A program made the translations under genes and the position numbers. Positions 55,101 to 57,419 of a stretch of DNA of 64,000 bases are shown piece by piece. Under the pieces are notes generated by a model. The model was given only the letters and a program-made list of their open reading frames with translations. It was not told the origin of the DNA and ran no database searches. This DNA comes from Branchinecta lynchi (Eukaryota; Arthropoda; Branchiopoda; Anostraca; Branchinectidae): contig JAKZAP010000010.1 of NCBI GenBank assembly GCA_023053575.1, positions 18,040,628-18,104,627 of the forward strand, given 5' to 3'. Positions within the stretch are counted from its first letter, which is position 1. Every line of letters begins with the position of its first letter.

Positions 55101-57419
55101 TTGCATTTTGTATTAACAGGTCTTAATTTTTTCATAAAAAATAGAAAATTAGCATTAGAAGGTTAAATCTTAAAAAAATAATTGCGCTTTGGTTCGATCC
55201 CATCGCATTCTGTCAACAGGTCTTAATATTTTCATAAAGATAGAAAATTAGCATTCGAAGGTTCGATCTTAGTTATTCAGGTATCTAGGACTCTGTTCAG
55301 CCAAAATAGTTGCGGTTGGTTCGATTCAGTTGCATTCTGTATTAACAGGTCTTAATTTTTTCATAAAAATACCGCGAGCACCTAAGGAGTTTTCCTAGAC
55401 ATGCGAGTTAAATGTAAGCGCGGGACGTCGGCTCGCTGGCCGCTCGCCTGTCTTTACATAAATTGCATTTTTACACTTTGGGGGGGGGGACCCCGGGTCT
55501 TTTCACGAAATAGGGTCGAAGTACGATAATCTAATTGGATCACTAATTCACTCTAACAGGCTTGAAAGCCTGGCCGAATTGCGTGATATTAGTTTGAAAG
55601 ATGTCAAAACATTTCAAACATTTACGATCAACAACGGCACCAGATTGCCTTTCTCAACAGATAAACATGTTCTGGGCTCTTCTAAGTTATTTTGCAGCTA
55701 GTCATAGAGCAGCATCTTTGTTTTCTGTATTTCGTGTTTTTACTAAACCGCGCGTTCTCGATGAAATTCGTATTATGCAGTCTAACTATGAATTTTTTCT
55801 TGGCGGGACGCCGTCCATATTCTCAACGTCACTACGAGTGTCTACTGAGAAAAAAAAAATCCCTTGATAGAGTTAGAATAACTAAATGTATTCAAGTAAA
55901 ATATTCTAAAGTAATTTGGCTTTCCTGTTAAACTTCAGTGTTCATGAAACATTATCGTCGGTTTCTGAACAGTGCAAAAGTTAAAGACACAAATTATCTC
56001 GTTATCCGTTCGTGTTGAAGCTCAAAGCTGTTTCCAAGCAATGTTTTCTGTTGGTCGTGAGTTTGCTAAAGAAACACATCACCAGCACACTAACTGCCAT
56101 TTTTACTAGTTTGTTAGTCAACATCTTTACGACGATGAATAGAAATATCCTTAGAGACTGTCGGTCCGCTCAGCTTCGATAATTATCTTTCAGTGTTTCC
56201 GGTGAAGTTCGGATTTTCGACTTACGACGAAGTAGTTCGGTACACAACTTGACAACGACCGCAGGGATGACATCGATGGCTGTCCACCCTGGAACTGACA
56301 TTTATGCATGGTAAGTTTTTGTTTTATGTCTGTTCTCTTATTTCTTCAGTCATTTAAGTAAGTAAGTAAGTAATTTATTTGTAACCCGAAATTTCGAAAA
56401 AGCGGAGTAAATATAAGAAAATAAATAAAACACATAAATACACTTACAAAGACACTCATTTTCAATCTTCAGACAGTAAGCAGCGGAGAAGGTCGTGCGC
56501 TGGTTGGGCTCGGTTGTCAATGATTTTTGGCAGTGACGAAGAAACATCCAGAAGGGTAACACTTGCATCTTGAATTTTGAACTTCTCCGTCAATGTATGG
56601 TTATATAATTCTGACAAGTGGGGCAGGTGCTATGCATGTTTAAAATAACATGATCTCATCTTTTTAATCTGCTTCTTTCGCAGAACATGACTGACACCAG
56701 TGCTGTACAATGTCCCCCAAGATTTACGATTATAGCGGCCCCGGGTGGGGACGATGACTTTTTTTTTTTATCTTATTTACAGTTAAATTTCTGTAGTATC
56801 AATAAATCATCGAGAACCTACCAGTTAAATTCTTGAAATGCCGCATCAGCCCAAATCATATCCACCAAACACTATGCAAAGAGGAAAGAAACTTGGACAC
56901 TACTACAAACATTGCCTATCTATACAACTAAACTATTATAAAAGAATGCTCTTCCGTTGATGCTTGACATTATTTCGTGCAGTGCACTGTGTTTTGTTTG
57001 ACAAATCGTTTGTAGAATTGTTGCGTCGGTTGACTTCGCTGTAAGAAAAATTCTCCCGCTTTCAGATATCTGCACTATTTTGCATCCTAGCGTTTTAATC
57101 CTCCGTTGAATTTTAACTCTACCAACTTGAAATAAAAATCTCCGAATCGTAGCCCAAATATAGGAGACAAATTTTACTGTGTTCTGGTGGCAATTGATTG
57201 ACCTTTTTATTTTTCAGCTGCTTTGTGAATCAAACAATCAACGTCTACAGAGGTAAAGGTGACAATATCGGTGCCATAAAATATCATGAGGGATTCATGG
57301 GGGCCAGAATCGGCACCATTGCATGTCTTGCCTTCCACCCCTACAAGATGAGACTGGCCTCAGGGGGTGTAGACTCTGTGATTAGTGTGTACTCGACTGA
57401 GCGGTCCGTTAAGCGGTAG
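7006..57419 (+). CDS. raptor: raptor (RPTOR), 3' half: spliced gene spanning the window
   Basis: Raptor is the scaffold of mTOR complex 1: it binds mTOR and recruits TOS-motif substrates such as S6K and 4E-BP, and it acts on the lysosome surface. Exons 12490-12665, 18215-18385, 22613-22793, 38169-38268, 42410-42571, 53815-53983, 56194-56310 and 57218-57419 sum to 1278 nt (425 residues plus stop). All junction phases agree. Diagnostic raptor segments are VIRFHPYEPVLAVAG, SDDGAVRIWKD, LVTAWQCLPE, LPTGVDGCVTAL, YDRRLKPNSARVMTWREH, FMGARIGTIACLAFHP and ISVYSTERSVKR, each close to the animal raptor C-terminus. Introns run from 907 bp to 15.4 kb and hold most repeats in the window. The RNC and HEAT regions are not in the window. 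Exon(s) at 7006-7109 and perhaps 7169-7286 probably belong to the same transcript. Confidence 0.95.
7169..7286 (+). CDS. Candidate raptor exon after a 59-nt intron
   Basis: An acceptor (TACTTTTACAG, 7158-7168) lies 59 bases after the donor at 7110. The sequence after it supplies the 1 nt needed to complete the phase-2 codon of the previous exon and then stays open for more than 40 codons (NDAKFTFRDNIDN...). Donor candidates are C/GTAAAC at 7210 (41-nt exon, next exon would start at 12497) or TTC/GTGGGT at 7287 (118-nt exon, next would start at 12490). Both are phase-consistent with the exon near 12490. The residues are not recognisable as raptor, so this rests only on splice signals and phase. 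Confidence 0.3.
7375..7655 (+). repeat. GGGATCC family, internally deleted copy
   Basis: The left part (7420-7530) matches the start of the family described at 29255-30672: GTGCGGGAATACCTATGAC, GTTGTCCGTCC and GATATTTTGATGAAACTTGG. The right part (7540-7655) matches its end (CCCAATTGTCTG, GGGACCCCGTCGAAGCC). The internal 130 bp array is missing. Confidence 0.7.
7965..8113 (+). mobile_element. 3' part of a TTAA-flanked (piggyBac-like) MITE
   Basis: Matches the right half of the complete copies at 18738-19111 and 51110-51451 (TCAACGGGTCTCGGAAAAG, CACAGCCTAGTTTTAAAGTA) and ends GGTCCT followed by TTAA at 8110-8113. The left half is missing. Confidence 0.7.
8260..8518 (+). repeat. Repeat with (TTGA)n tail, also at 25880
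   Basis: The segment with TCCGTGAGTCGGTCCGAG, CGGAATACTGGCAATC and CATATCCCGCTAATTCTTCT recurs at 25880-26122. Both copies end with a short hairpin (AGCTTTTAGCTAT / AGCTTTGAGCTAT) and then TTGATTGATTG. This looks like a LINE or SINE 3' end. Confidence 0.65.
8520..9080. other. Intron stretch without recognised feature
   Basis: I see no repeat seen elsewhere in the window and no recognisable protein. An open stretch at 8660-8806 between a weak acceptor and possible donors was looked at and not supported. Confidence 0.4.
9085..9545 (-). repeat. CTTA-tailed repeat (LINE/SINE 3' end), minus strand
   Basis: Starts with TAAGTAAGTAAGTAA (tail on the minus strand), then TTTATTTATAACCCGCC. It shares more than 300 bases of clear similarity with 56357-56770 (for example GGTCGTGCGCTGGTTGGG, GGTAACACTTGCATCTTGAA). 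A shorter plus-strand copy is at 45970-46118. Another fragment of its body is at about 11385-11455. Confidence 0.8.
9546..10010. other. A-rich intron stretch
   Basis: A-rich sequence with poly-A runs near 9816 and 9845. Nothing else recognised. Confidence 0.4.
10056..10283 (+). repeat. Repeat copy, inverted relative to 17076-17320
   Basis: ACGACCCCTCGATCAGG, CCGAAGGAAGAGCAGCG, CCTTGCTCATGTGCGTGG and GCTTCGCAGCTCTCATTAAC all recur as reverse complement 7 kb downstream. The copies differ at few positions. The 101-residue open frame in it is therefore repeat sequence, not a gene. Confidence 0.85.
10435..10950. repeat. AGTACT-rich region with an inserted (TGAA)n LINE tail
   Basis: At least nine AAGTACT/AGTACTT words occur at 10447-10750 and again at 10908-10950. 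They are interrupted by a minus-strand LINE-like 3' end at 10768-10905: (TGAA)n, TTTATTACAAGCAGCC, TTGTAATAAGGC hairpin, poly-A. Confidence 0.55.
11044..11150 (-). repeat. Dispersed element with hammerhead-like core (copy 1)
   Basis: On the minus strand a TTGAAGA box (11129-11123), a GGACC..GGTCC stem-loop and GAAA (11101-11098) are followed by GCAGCTGACTTATCCG and TTTTGCACCGTCAAATAT. Plus-strand relatives are at 37771 and 54121. See the finding on the hammerhead-like core. Confidence 0.6.
11466..11579. mobile_element. Small palindromic (MITE-like) element
   Basis: The left arm AGCGAGGGATAAAT..ATATTTCGGTTGC is repeated in inverse as GCAACCGAAATAT..ATTTATCCCTCGCT, with an inner GGTTGC..GCAACC repeat. 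It could fold into a long hairpin. Confidence 0.6.
11985..12461 (+). mobile_element. 5'-truncated LINE 3' end between ~54 bp direct repeats
   Basis: The open frame 12030-12299 encodes the last part of a LINE ORF2 with CPICGSLGEDILHLVGRC (a C-x2-C-x8-H-x4-C zinc-finger-like motif). It is followed by a GGCCCCACGGGCTTTTT hairpin (12372-12388) and an (ATTC)n tail to about 12409. The segment before it (11985-12039) and after it (12408-12461) are the same sequence with a few differences (GCGGGATGAC.GAAATAGG, TTGTCATTAG). This gives an unusually long target duplication just upstream of the raptor exon at 12490. Confidence 0.75.
12490..12665 (+). CDS. raptor: raptor exon: end of linker before the WD40 propeller
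   Basis: The translation contains TEFIRNSCRNFMRPILHTP followed by an acidic stretch and YERQWR. This matches the animal raptor segment just before the propeller (T-F-x-W-[SC]-x-x-x-F-x-x-P followed by E-x-x-WR). The donor is TGGAG/GTAAGTAC. The acceptor is either TTAG at 12486-12489 (phase 0, as listed) or GCAG at 12493-12496 (exon from 12497). It ends with 2 nt that join the first base of the next exon. The intron to the next exon is 5549 bp. Confidence 0.85.
12666..13345 (+). repeat. 'CCCCGATCCGA' dispersed repeat, two diverged units
   Basis: Two units of roughly 350 bp share TCAGGGACCCGA/TCAGGGATCCGA, GTCATTTCCCCGATT, AGGCATAACTTT and GGAAACTTGATAATTG. The same family occurs at 40740-41410 (plus) and 47440-47770, 50400-50645 (minus). 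It begins at the raptor donor site. A G10 run is at 12800. Confidence 0.65.
13675..14169 (+). pseudogene. LINE ORF2 C-terminal fragment with (TTGA)n tail
   Basis: 13678-13807 encodes ARANHLIRNFKF..FKTYCTQLYC, matching LINE-B (ARANLLIRKFGA..FRMYCTQLYC). After a frameshift near 13808 the frame 13803-14090 continues with CFNNAFRHLLSYNRRYSASQ and ENPLLKAI. A 3' UTR with TTGATTGATTGATTGATTGA follows, ending at about 14169. It is 5'-truncated and dead. Confidence 0.8.
14440..14765 (+). pseudogene. LINE 3' end fragment with CPICG motif
   Basis: Encodes TPYSCPICGSMDENLKHV in disrupted frames and a remnant of the ending seen at 12240-12299 (RFLR..ALAHRDR). Then comes a GGCCTTTGGCT hairpin (14716-14726) and an ATCTTATCTTAC tail. 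It is 5'-truncated. Confidence 0.65.
14845..15130 (+). pseudogene. LINE reverse transcriptase C-terminal fragment
   Basis: Around 14850-14950 the frames encode LRLYTSFIRPVLEYACPV, the well-known segment after the RT catalytic core of CR1/Jockey-type elements, with stops soon after. It ends with a poly-A run at 15125. Confidence 0.65.
15145..15470 (-). pseudogene. LINE 3' end, minus strand, (TTATC)n tail
   Basis: On the minus strand the frame 15464-15255 contains GILKSTSPRYIIAVGNFVGR, then a GGCCATACGGCTTT hairpin (about 15180-15193) and (TTATC)n at 15149-15170. The same GILK.TS motif recurs in the fragment at 16080-16310. Confidence 0.65.
16080..16310 (-). pseudogene. LINE ORF2 C-terminal fragment, minus strand
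   Basis: The minus-strand translation gives YSCPHCGGEDEDIGQFLSRC then GILKCTSAQSISKICRFVSR, the same CPxCG..ED and ILK.TS pattern as in the other 3' ends. No tail is obvious on its left side. Confidence 0.65.
16320..17050. other. Intron stretch without recognised feature
   Basis: Unassigned sequence; nothing matched elsewhere in the window by eye. Confidence 0.4.
17076..17320 (-). repeat. Inverted partner of 10056-10283
   Basis: Reverse complement of the repeat at 10056-10283, including CCTTCGGTGGCCTGATCGAG and CCACGCACATGAGCAAGG. The two arms are 7 kb apart inside the raptor gene. Confidence 0.85.
17340..17725 (+). pseudogene. LINE ORF2 C-terminus and 3' UTR with TTGATTGA tail
   Basis: 17360-17530 reads KLSERRHNILVRFGHQILNS, a typical LINE C-terminus, and after a one-base shift at about 17546 it reads KSFVPYFTKNVN. 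The 3' UTR has a CCTAGTGCTGTTAGGG hairpin (17684-17699) and a TTGATTGACTGATT end (17711-17724). A related C-terminus is at 41670-41935. Confidence 0.7.
18215..18385 (+). CDS. raptor: raptor exon: start of the WD40 propeller
   Basis: Acceptor TTTTTCTTAATAG, donor TGCAG/GTACGC. The first base completes the previous codon, then 56 codons follow, then 2 nt. It contains RYISNSRTR, LEEQVFAHKN and MPSVIRFHPYEPVLAVAG, which align with raptor 'RNSR...DDQIF..RNPGVPSVVKFHPF.P.IAVAD'. This is the first beta-strand of the propeller. The intron after it is 4227 bp and contains a TTAA-flanked MITE. Confidence 0.95.
18738..19111. mobile_element. TTAA-flanked MITE (piggyBac-like), complete
   Basis: TTAA (18738-18741) is followed by AGGACCTGTCTTACCTAT. 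The right end is GGGGTCCT followed by TTAA (19108-19111). The TIR AGGACC/GGTCCT and TTAA duplication are the piggyBac pattern. No transposase ORF. Other copies are at 51110-51451, 39948-40236 (diverged) and 7965-8113 (partial). Confidence 0.8.
19112..20260. other. Intron stretch: simple repeats only
   Basis: Contains (GAT)n at 19489-19504 and (AG)n at 19559-19576. The GGATTATTAC/ATCCCAGCCCGAAGG segment near 19980 looks like a LINE tail on the minus strand. No gene recognised. Confidence 0.4.
20266..20560. repeat. Hairpin-forming repeat
   Basis: CGTTTTCGCGTTGAT at 20267-20281 is inverted as ATCAACGCGAAAACG at 20308-20322. Around it, words such as GCTGAACGGG, TGTTGAACGG and TTCAGCTCAACG recur in both orientations up to about 20560. 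The 129-residue frame at 20408-20797 runs across this and is not considered a gene. Confidence 0.5.
21580..21905 (+). pseudogene. LINE 3' end fragment with CPTCG motif
   Basis: The frame 21581-21787 contains DSCPTCGSEEESYFVEECVE, a degenerate version of the CPICGSLGED..GRC motif at 12090. Then a frameshifted RIGLAHRE-like remnant and a CTTGTTGGCTCTTGGG hairpin region at 21878-21894. Confidence 0.55.
21906..22612. other. Intron stretch
   Basis: A 33-bp direct repeat (CTATCAATCTTAAAATCTGT and following) occurs at 21905 and 21958. Nothing else recognised before the acceptor at 22612. Confidence 0.4.
22613..22793 (+). CDS. raptor: raptor exon: WD blades 1-2
   Basis: Acceptor AATATTTCCAG, donor GTGCAG/GTACAG. 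The 1 nt start fits the previous 2 nt end and the exon ends in phase 0. It contains FWDTDLNQK (end of blade 1) and SRITALDFVNAHDNALLLL then GSDDGAVRIWKD (blade 2, human counterpart LTATDDGAIRVWKNF). The following intron is the largest of the window, 15375 bp. Confidence 0.97.
23100..25119. mobile_element. Element with ~25 bp terminal inverted repeats and internal tandem duplication
   Basis: The left end carries GAGCAACACTTTGGTTTTG and the right end carries AAAACCAAAGTGTTGCTC (25093-25110), an inverted pair. Inside are ~150 bp units (CGGCAATGAGGGGTTTGCA, CACGGGAGAGGGACTTGTAA, CACGAGGGGCTAG) at 23530, 23690, 23845 and 24490. A ~655 bp tandem duplication has 23880-24235 recurring at 24540-24895. 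No long ORF. The segment 23180-23470 and the internal units are the reverse complement of parts of 58838-61990. Confidence 0.7.
25880..26122 (+). repeat. Repeat with (TTGA)n tail, second copy of 8260-8518
   Basis: Shares AGGAACACTGGCAACC-like and CATATCCTGCTAATTCTTCT sequence with 8260-8518 and ends AGCTTTGAGCTAT, AAATAAATTTGATTGATTGG. Confidence 0.65.
26278..26830 (+). repeat. GGGATCC family, short copy
   Basis: Starts TTTGGGATCCCAAAGTGGAG and ends TTTTTGGGATCCCATCGAAA. Between these are GACAAACAAAATATTTTTAA and a single remnant of the internal unit (GTCCGGTATCCGGAA). Same arrangement as the copies at 27905, 29255, 44465 and 48153. Confidence 0.75.
27905..29045 (+). repeat. GGGATCC family, copy with four internal units
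   Basis: 5' block: GGGATCCCAAAACGTAAGTG, a (GTCC)n-like run GTCCGTCTGTCCGTCCGTCC, GATATTTTGATGAAACTTGG. The middle holds about four ~120-135 bp units with ATGTTCGATTTAGGG, GACATGCTGAA, CGGAATCCGGC and ACCGGAAAGTTTGT. 3' block: CCCAGTTGTCTGGATCAG, TTTTTGGGATCCCATCGAAA. No meaningful ORF. Adjacent copy at 29255 is nearly the same. Confidence 0.85.
29255..30672 (+). repeat. GGGATCC family, longest copy with six internal units
   Basis: Same order as 27905-29045 with about six internal units between 29440 and 30190. Three consecutive units (29640-29990) are nearly identical, indicating recent unequal exchange. The two copies start 1350 bp apart, so the locus looks like a tandem duplication separated by 210 bp. 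Confidence 0.85.
31198..31290 (+). repeat. GGGGACGTTTCGCCATG short-unit array (a)
   Basis: Four degenerate units of about 17 bp: TGGGACGTTTTGCAATGG, GGGGACGTTTCGCCATGG, GGGGACGTTTTGTCGG. Same word in 34060-34430 (inverted) and 35072-35170. Confidence 0.65.
31300..33950. other. Long intron stretch, mostly unassigned
   Basis: 31920-32115 contains CGCTAGTGGAGCTAGTG and GTGTGTCACTTTTTCAAAG, which recur at 58485-58535. 32340-32580 has loosely repeated GTGTCATTTTT/CCAGAAGTGAC words. The 130-residue frame at 33427-33819 has no recognisable motif and no splice support. Confidence 0.4.
34060..34430 (-). repeat. CATGGCGAAACGTCCCC array (b), two long tandem copies
   Basis: Two tandem copies of about 190 bp (starting near CTTTCTCTGTGAGAGG at 34090 and 34270). 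Each has several CCATGG(C/T)GAAA(C/T)GTCCCC units and ends with ATGGACGAATAACCAAAATA, then poly-A/T and a poly-G run. The short unit is the reverse complement of that in 31198-31290. Confidence 0.7.
34789..35004. mobile_element. Long-hairpin MITE
   Basis: Arms: ATTTACACACTGTGTAAAAT at the left and TTTACGCAGTGTGTAAA at the right, then CAATACGGACGTATTT against AAATACGTCCGTATTG near the centre (34861-34915). Nearly the whole 216 bp is an inverted repeat. A solo end (CGGATTTTACGCAGTG) occurs at 18529. Confidence 0.75.
35072..35170 (+). repeat. GGGGACGTTTTGCCATG short-unit array (c)
   Basis: Six degenerate units: TGGGACGTTTTGCCGTT, TCGGACATTTTGTTGTG, GGGGACTTTCGCCATA, GGGACGTTTTAACATG, GGGGATGCTTTGGCAC, GGGGACGTTTCATTCC. 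Confidence 0.65.
35881..36156. mobile_element. MITE with 20 bp perfect terminal inverted repeats
   Basis: GAGCCTCGTTTTTGTTGCAC (35881-35900) is exactly inverted at 36137-36156. The 276 bp element has no ORF of its own; internal GCGCTGC words are partly palindromic. Confidence 0.8.
36838..37055. repeat. Poly-G/poly-C bounded repeat
   Basis: TAGGGTCTTTAGGGGGG and GGCTGTCC at 36830-36860, GGGGGGGGGGCTGTCC at 37000-37016, then C-runs at 37035-37052. The GGCTGTCC context occurs at both G-runs. Unknown element type. Confidence 0.4.
37085..37580 (+). pseudogene. LINE endonuclease fragment followed by a TGATTGAT tail
   Basis: 37140-37300 encodes TTKGGTQLDVILTDLNKYYQ and continues to LGGSYHNLIQWNP, the C-terminal part of an APE endonuclease (LDLVLTN..Y / SDHN pattern, with SYHN in place of SDHN). 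A LINE-like 3' end (TAGCCTAGTGCTATTA, AAATAAAAGTGATTGATCGA) follows at 37530-37580. The RT part is deleted. Confidence 0.6.
37731..37870 (+). repeat. Element with hammerhead-like core (copy 2)
   Basis: CTGACGA (37771-37777), GGACCCTT..AAGGGCC stem-loop (37778-37798) and GAAA (37799-37802), followed by AGCTGACGTATCCGTT. The word CGCTTGACAAG occurs just before (about 37735) and after (about 37859). Confidence 0.6.
38169..38268 (+). CDS. raptor: raptor exon: Ser-rich loop and LVTAWQ segment
   Basis: Acceptor CTTTTTCTTTTAG, donor CGAG/GTGAGT. 33 codons plus 1 nt. A Ser/Thr-rich insert (SSETSMDGSTISESPSS) precedes SLVTAWQCLPEISPSTR, the counterpart of human MVTAWQGLSDMLPTTR. The serine-rich stretch is an inter-blade loop and could be a phosphorylation site by analogy with other raptors; this is inference. 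The single trailing G joins GC of the next exon to give Gly. Confidence 0.95.
38640..39246 (+). pseudogene. 5'-truncated LINE-B relative with a nested MITE
   Basis: 38720-38960 encodes, in two frames, FRVLYNNSFRWLHGL and CSASGMFVGEGLPSFGELRR then SPHMRLTLPVWLVW, closely matching the end of LINE-B ORF2 (FRVLYNNSFRWLHGLKWNCS, GPHMRLSLPIWL). There is a frameshift near 38780. The 3' UTR ends TAAATAAATAAATAA (39240-39253) like LINE-B, and a 177 bp hairpin element sits in it. Confidence 0.85.
39025..39201. mobile_element. hAT-like MITE nested in the LINE 3' UTR
   Basis: Ends AAGGCCGTATCCAGG and CTTGGATACGGGCCTGG are inverted. The flanks TTGTATGC (39017-39024) and TTGTATGT (39202-39209) match at 7 of 8 bases, the 8 bp duplication size of hAT elements. 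It holds C-runs at 39059 and 39160. A relative is at 40328-40502. Confidence 0.7.
39780..39885. repeat. Hairpin related to the hammerhead-like family
   Basis: GCAAAACGGATACGTCAGCT and AGCTGACGTATCCGTT face each other around TTTCAGCTGAAA. AAGCTGACTGCAAATCATAT at the left is the reverse of the family end seen at 54205 and 45650. Confidence 0.6.
39948..40236. mobile_element. Diverged TTAA-type MITE
   Basis: Same order of blocks as 18738-19111 (AAAGGATCTGTTTTACCTAT, GTATCACGCTGTC.ACGGTTG, AGAGGCTAGTTTAAAAGT) and ends GTGAGGGATCC. The TTAA is no longer visible at either side. Confidence 0.65.
40328..40502. mobile_element. hAT-like MITE, relative of 39025-39201
   Basis: Left GAGGCCGTATCCAGGGGTAG, right CCTGATACGGCCCGT, with shared interior (GAAACATTCAAATTTAATCG, TTTTGCCTCTGATT). 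Confidence 0.65.
40740..41410 (+). repeat. 'CCCCGATCCGA' dispersed repeat, 2-3 diverged units
   Basis: AGTCACTTCCCCGATCCGA, GGAGTGGAGGGAGGGGGAAT, GACATGCATAACTCTTGAA and GGAAACTTGGTG recur with a period of about 300 bp. Same family as 12666-13345. Confidence 0.6.
41640..42115 (+). pseudogene. LINE ORF2 C-terminus and 3' UTR
   Basis: In several frames: LRLQTLSDKETSS, KFGKKCLSSDVHRSIL and finally RCLKSFVPYFFKFFN before a stop at 41919, the usual LINE C-terminal pattern (compare KSFVPYFTKNVN at 17550). The 3' UTR ends TTTGAATTTGAAT at about 42110. Confidence 0.65.
42410..42571 (+). CDS. raptor: raptor exon: WD blade 3 and start of blade 4
   Basis: Acceptor TCTCGGTTCCAG, donor CACGA/GTAAGTAT. 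2 nt, 53 codons, 1 nt. It contains GMVLHWDQLRELLVVSGDVK then MIRLWDA (blade 3) and DLPTGVDGCVTALGCDS (blade 4 first strand; human DIPTGADSCVTSLSCDS). The next intron is 11243 bp. Confidence 0.97.
42895..43215 (+). repeat. Pyrimidine-rich tandem repeat
   Basis: CTTTCCTCTTTTTAGT and CTTTCCCTCTTTTAGTCT alternate three times with a period of about 115 bp. Confidence 0.6.
43550..44230 (+). repeat. GGGATCC family, diverged copy
   Basis: TTTTTGGGACCCGAAAACC at the start, then units with GACATGCTG, TTCTCGCCGGATAAGTAG and AATCGGAAATTTGG; ends TAGAATCCTATCGAAACG. Older than the other copies judging by divergence. Confidence 0.6.
44465..45378 (+). repeat. GGGATCC family copy
   Basis: Starts TTTGGGATCCCAAAACG and ends TTTTTGGGGTCCCATTGATA, with about four internal units (44700-45200). 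Confidence 0.8.
45555..45660. repeat. Hairpin of the hammerhead-like family
   Basis: ATATTTGACGGTGCAAAAGG and CCGTTTTGCACCGTCAAATA are inverted (arms about 28 bp around a 20 bp loop); followed by CGCAGTCAGCTTGGGCTGAA as at 54205. Confidence 0.7.
45687..46190 (+). repeat. ~92 bp tandem array split by a CTTA-tailed insertion
   Basis: Units with TACTATTGATTTAG, GTGTTTTAGCTAGGATTCGG and CCAGCCAGTTCTGAGAATCG start near 45690, 45780, 45857 and 45955. The fourth is broken by a 3' end fragment of the CTTA-tailed family (about 45972-46118), after which the unit resumes at CTATTGATTTAGTCAC. Confidence 0.8.
46300..47430. other. Intron stretch without recognised feature
   Basis: A direct repeat TTTTTACGGTGCCAGCCAGT occurs twice just before (46225 and 46262). 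Otherwise nothing recognised. Confidence 0.4.
47440..47770 (-). repeat. 'CCCCGATCCGA' family, minus strand
   Basis: Reverse complement shows GGGGGAGTGGGAAGAGGGA, GAATGCAGGACTTTCGAAAG and GAATGGAACTTGACA, matching the blocks of 41085-41180. The 100-residue open frame here is repeat-derived. Confidence 0.5.
47930..49530 (+). repeat. ~130 bp tandem array (CGTCGGCACATCGGG) interrupted by a GGGATCC family copy
   Basis: Units containing CGTCGGCACATCGGGTTCTT, TATACGCAAGAA and AACATTTGTC occur at 47990-48150 and 49130-49530. A GGGATCC family copy lies at 48153-49099: it begins right after CGGGTTCTTTTT and ends before TATACATAAGAA, so it is inserted inside one unit. It has two or three internal units and a foreign A-rich patch at 48570-48610. 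Confidence 0.75.
49535..50370 (+). repeat. ~340 bp tandem repeat, about 2.5 copies
   Basis: TCGTTGGAAGCTTCGCTTTT, AATCTCAACTGATGCA and GCGCATTTTGTAGTATTC recur at 49605/49925/50240, 49680/49990/50325 and 49730/50050. Confidence 0.75.
50400..50645 (-). repeat. 'CCCCGATCCGA' family, minus strand, with poly-C
   Basis: The reverse complement has GGGGGAGTGGAAGGAGGGGG, AATCCGGAATC and GGATGAAACTTGATAG like 12720-12810. A C14 run at 50430. Confidence 0.5.
51110..51451. mobile_element. TTAA-flanked MITE (piggyBac-like), complete
   Basis: TTAA (51110-51113) AGGACCTGTCTTACCTAT at the left, GGGGTCCT TTAA (51448-51451) at the right. High similarity to 18738-19111 except for a 30 bp deletion near 51200. 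Confidence 0.8.
51574..52130. mobile_element. 557 bp DNA element with perfect 30 bp terminal inverted repeats
   Basis: AAGCATTGTCCTAATAGGTG (start of the left arm, 51574-51603) is exactly inverted at 52101-52130. AACAG occurs directly after the right arm (52131-52135) and 2 bases before the left arm (51567-51571), a possible target duplication. No transposase. Confidence 0.8.
52136..53814. other. Intron stretch, mostly unassigned
   Basis: (AATAAT)n at 52866-52885, a T/G-run at 53100-53125, and AAAGGATTTCCGTCCCGCTAG next to GGAATTCCTTTC words at 53505-53640 that recur in both orientations. No gene seen before the raptor acceptor. Confidence 0.4.
53815..53983 (+). CDS. raptor: raptor exon: WD blade 4 and start of blade 5
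   Basis: Acceptor TTTTCATTCTAG, donor GGAAG/GTAGAA. 2 nt, 55 codons, 2 nt. It contains IVAGCSDGSVRIYDRR, then SARVMTWREHSHWVVDVS and HVISG, matching raptor IVAGLGDGSIRVYDRR / CRVMTYREHTAWVV. Next intron 2210 bp. Confidence 0.97.
54100..54240 (+). repeat. Element with hammerhead-like core (copy 3)
   Basis: CAGAAGA (54121-54127), GGACCCTTGCCAAGAAGGGC stem-loop and GAAA (54149-54152), then CAGCTGACGTATCCGTTTTG and GCAGTCAGCTTGGGCTGAAG. The 96-residue open frame here is part of this repeat. Confidence 0.65.
54305..54395. repeat. Perfect 30 bp hairpin around a tRNA T-arm-like loop
   Basis: The arms 54305-54334 and 54366-54395 are exact inverted repeats (AGTAGTGAACTGATAGAC and its complement). 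The 31 bp between them contain CTGGGTTCAAATCCCGG, which has the pol III B-box consensus and forms a T-arm, followed by CTGAGGAGCA, like a tRNA 3' end. No D-arm or anticodon arm is present. Confidence 0.7.
55002..55365 (+). repeat. ~120 bp tandem array with GGTTCGATC words
   Basis: Three units: AACAGGTCTTAAT, TAGAAAATTAGCA, GAAGGTTCGATCTTAG, TTGCGCTTTGGTTCGATCC. Units 1 and 3 are closest; unit 2 has a deletion. Confidence 0.75.
55366..56193. other. Intron stretch without recognised feature
   Basis: A G9 run at 55482. The 88-residue frame at 55601-55867 overlaps another frame and has no recognisable motif. Confidence 0.4.
56194..56310 (+). CDS. raptor: raptor exon: WD blade 5 and start of blade 6
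   Basis: Acceptor AATTATCTTTCAG, donor GCATG/GTAAGTTT. 1 nt, 38 codons, 2 nt. It contains SVSGEVRIFDLRRSSSV and GMTSMAVHPGTDIYA, matching human SVNGDVRIFDPRM and LTALDIHPQADLIA. Next intron only 907 bp, mostly a CTTA-tailed repeat. Confidence 0.97.
56357..56770 (-). repeat. CTTA-tailed repeat, second long copy
   Basis: TAAGTAAGTAAGTAATTTAT then homology to 9085-9545 through GGTCGTGCGCTGGTTGGG, AACTTCTCCGTCAA.GTATGG and TTACGATTATAGCG. Lies in the 907 bp intron of raptor and makes up nearly half of it. Confidence 0.8.
57218..57419 (+). CDS. raptor: raptor terminal coding exon: WD blades 6-7 and stop
   Basis: Acceptor TTTATTTTTCAG. The exon reads CFVNQTINVYRGKGDNIGAI, KYHEGFMGARIGTIACLAFH and ends ISVYSTERSVKR with TAG at 57417-57419. 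Human raptor ends ISVYSVEKRVR, so the C-terminus is complete and of normal length. The 3' UTR follows; the transcript end is not certain. Confidence 0.97.
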
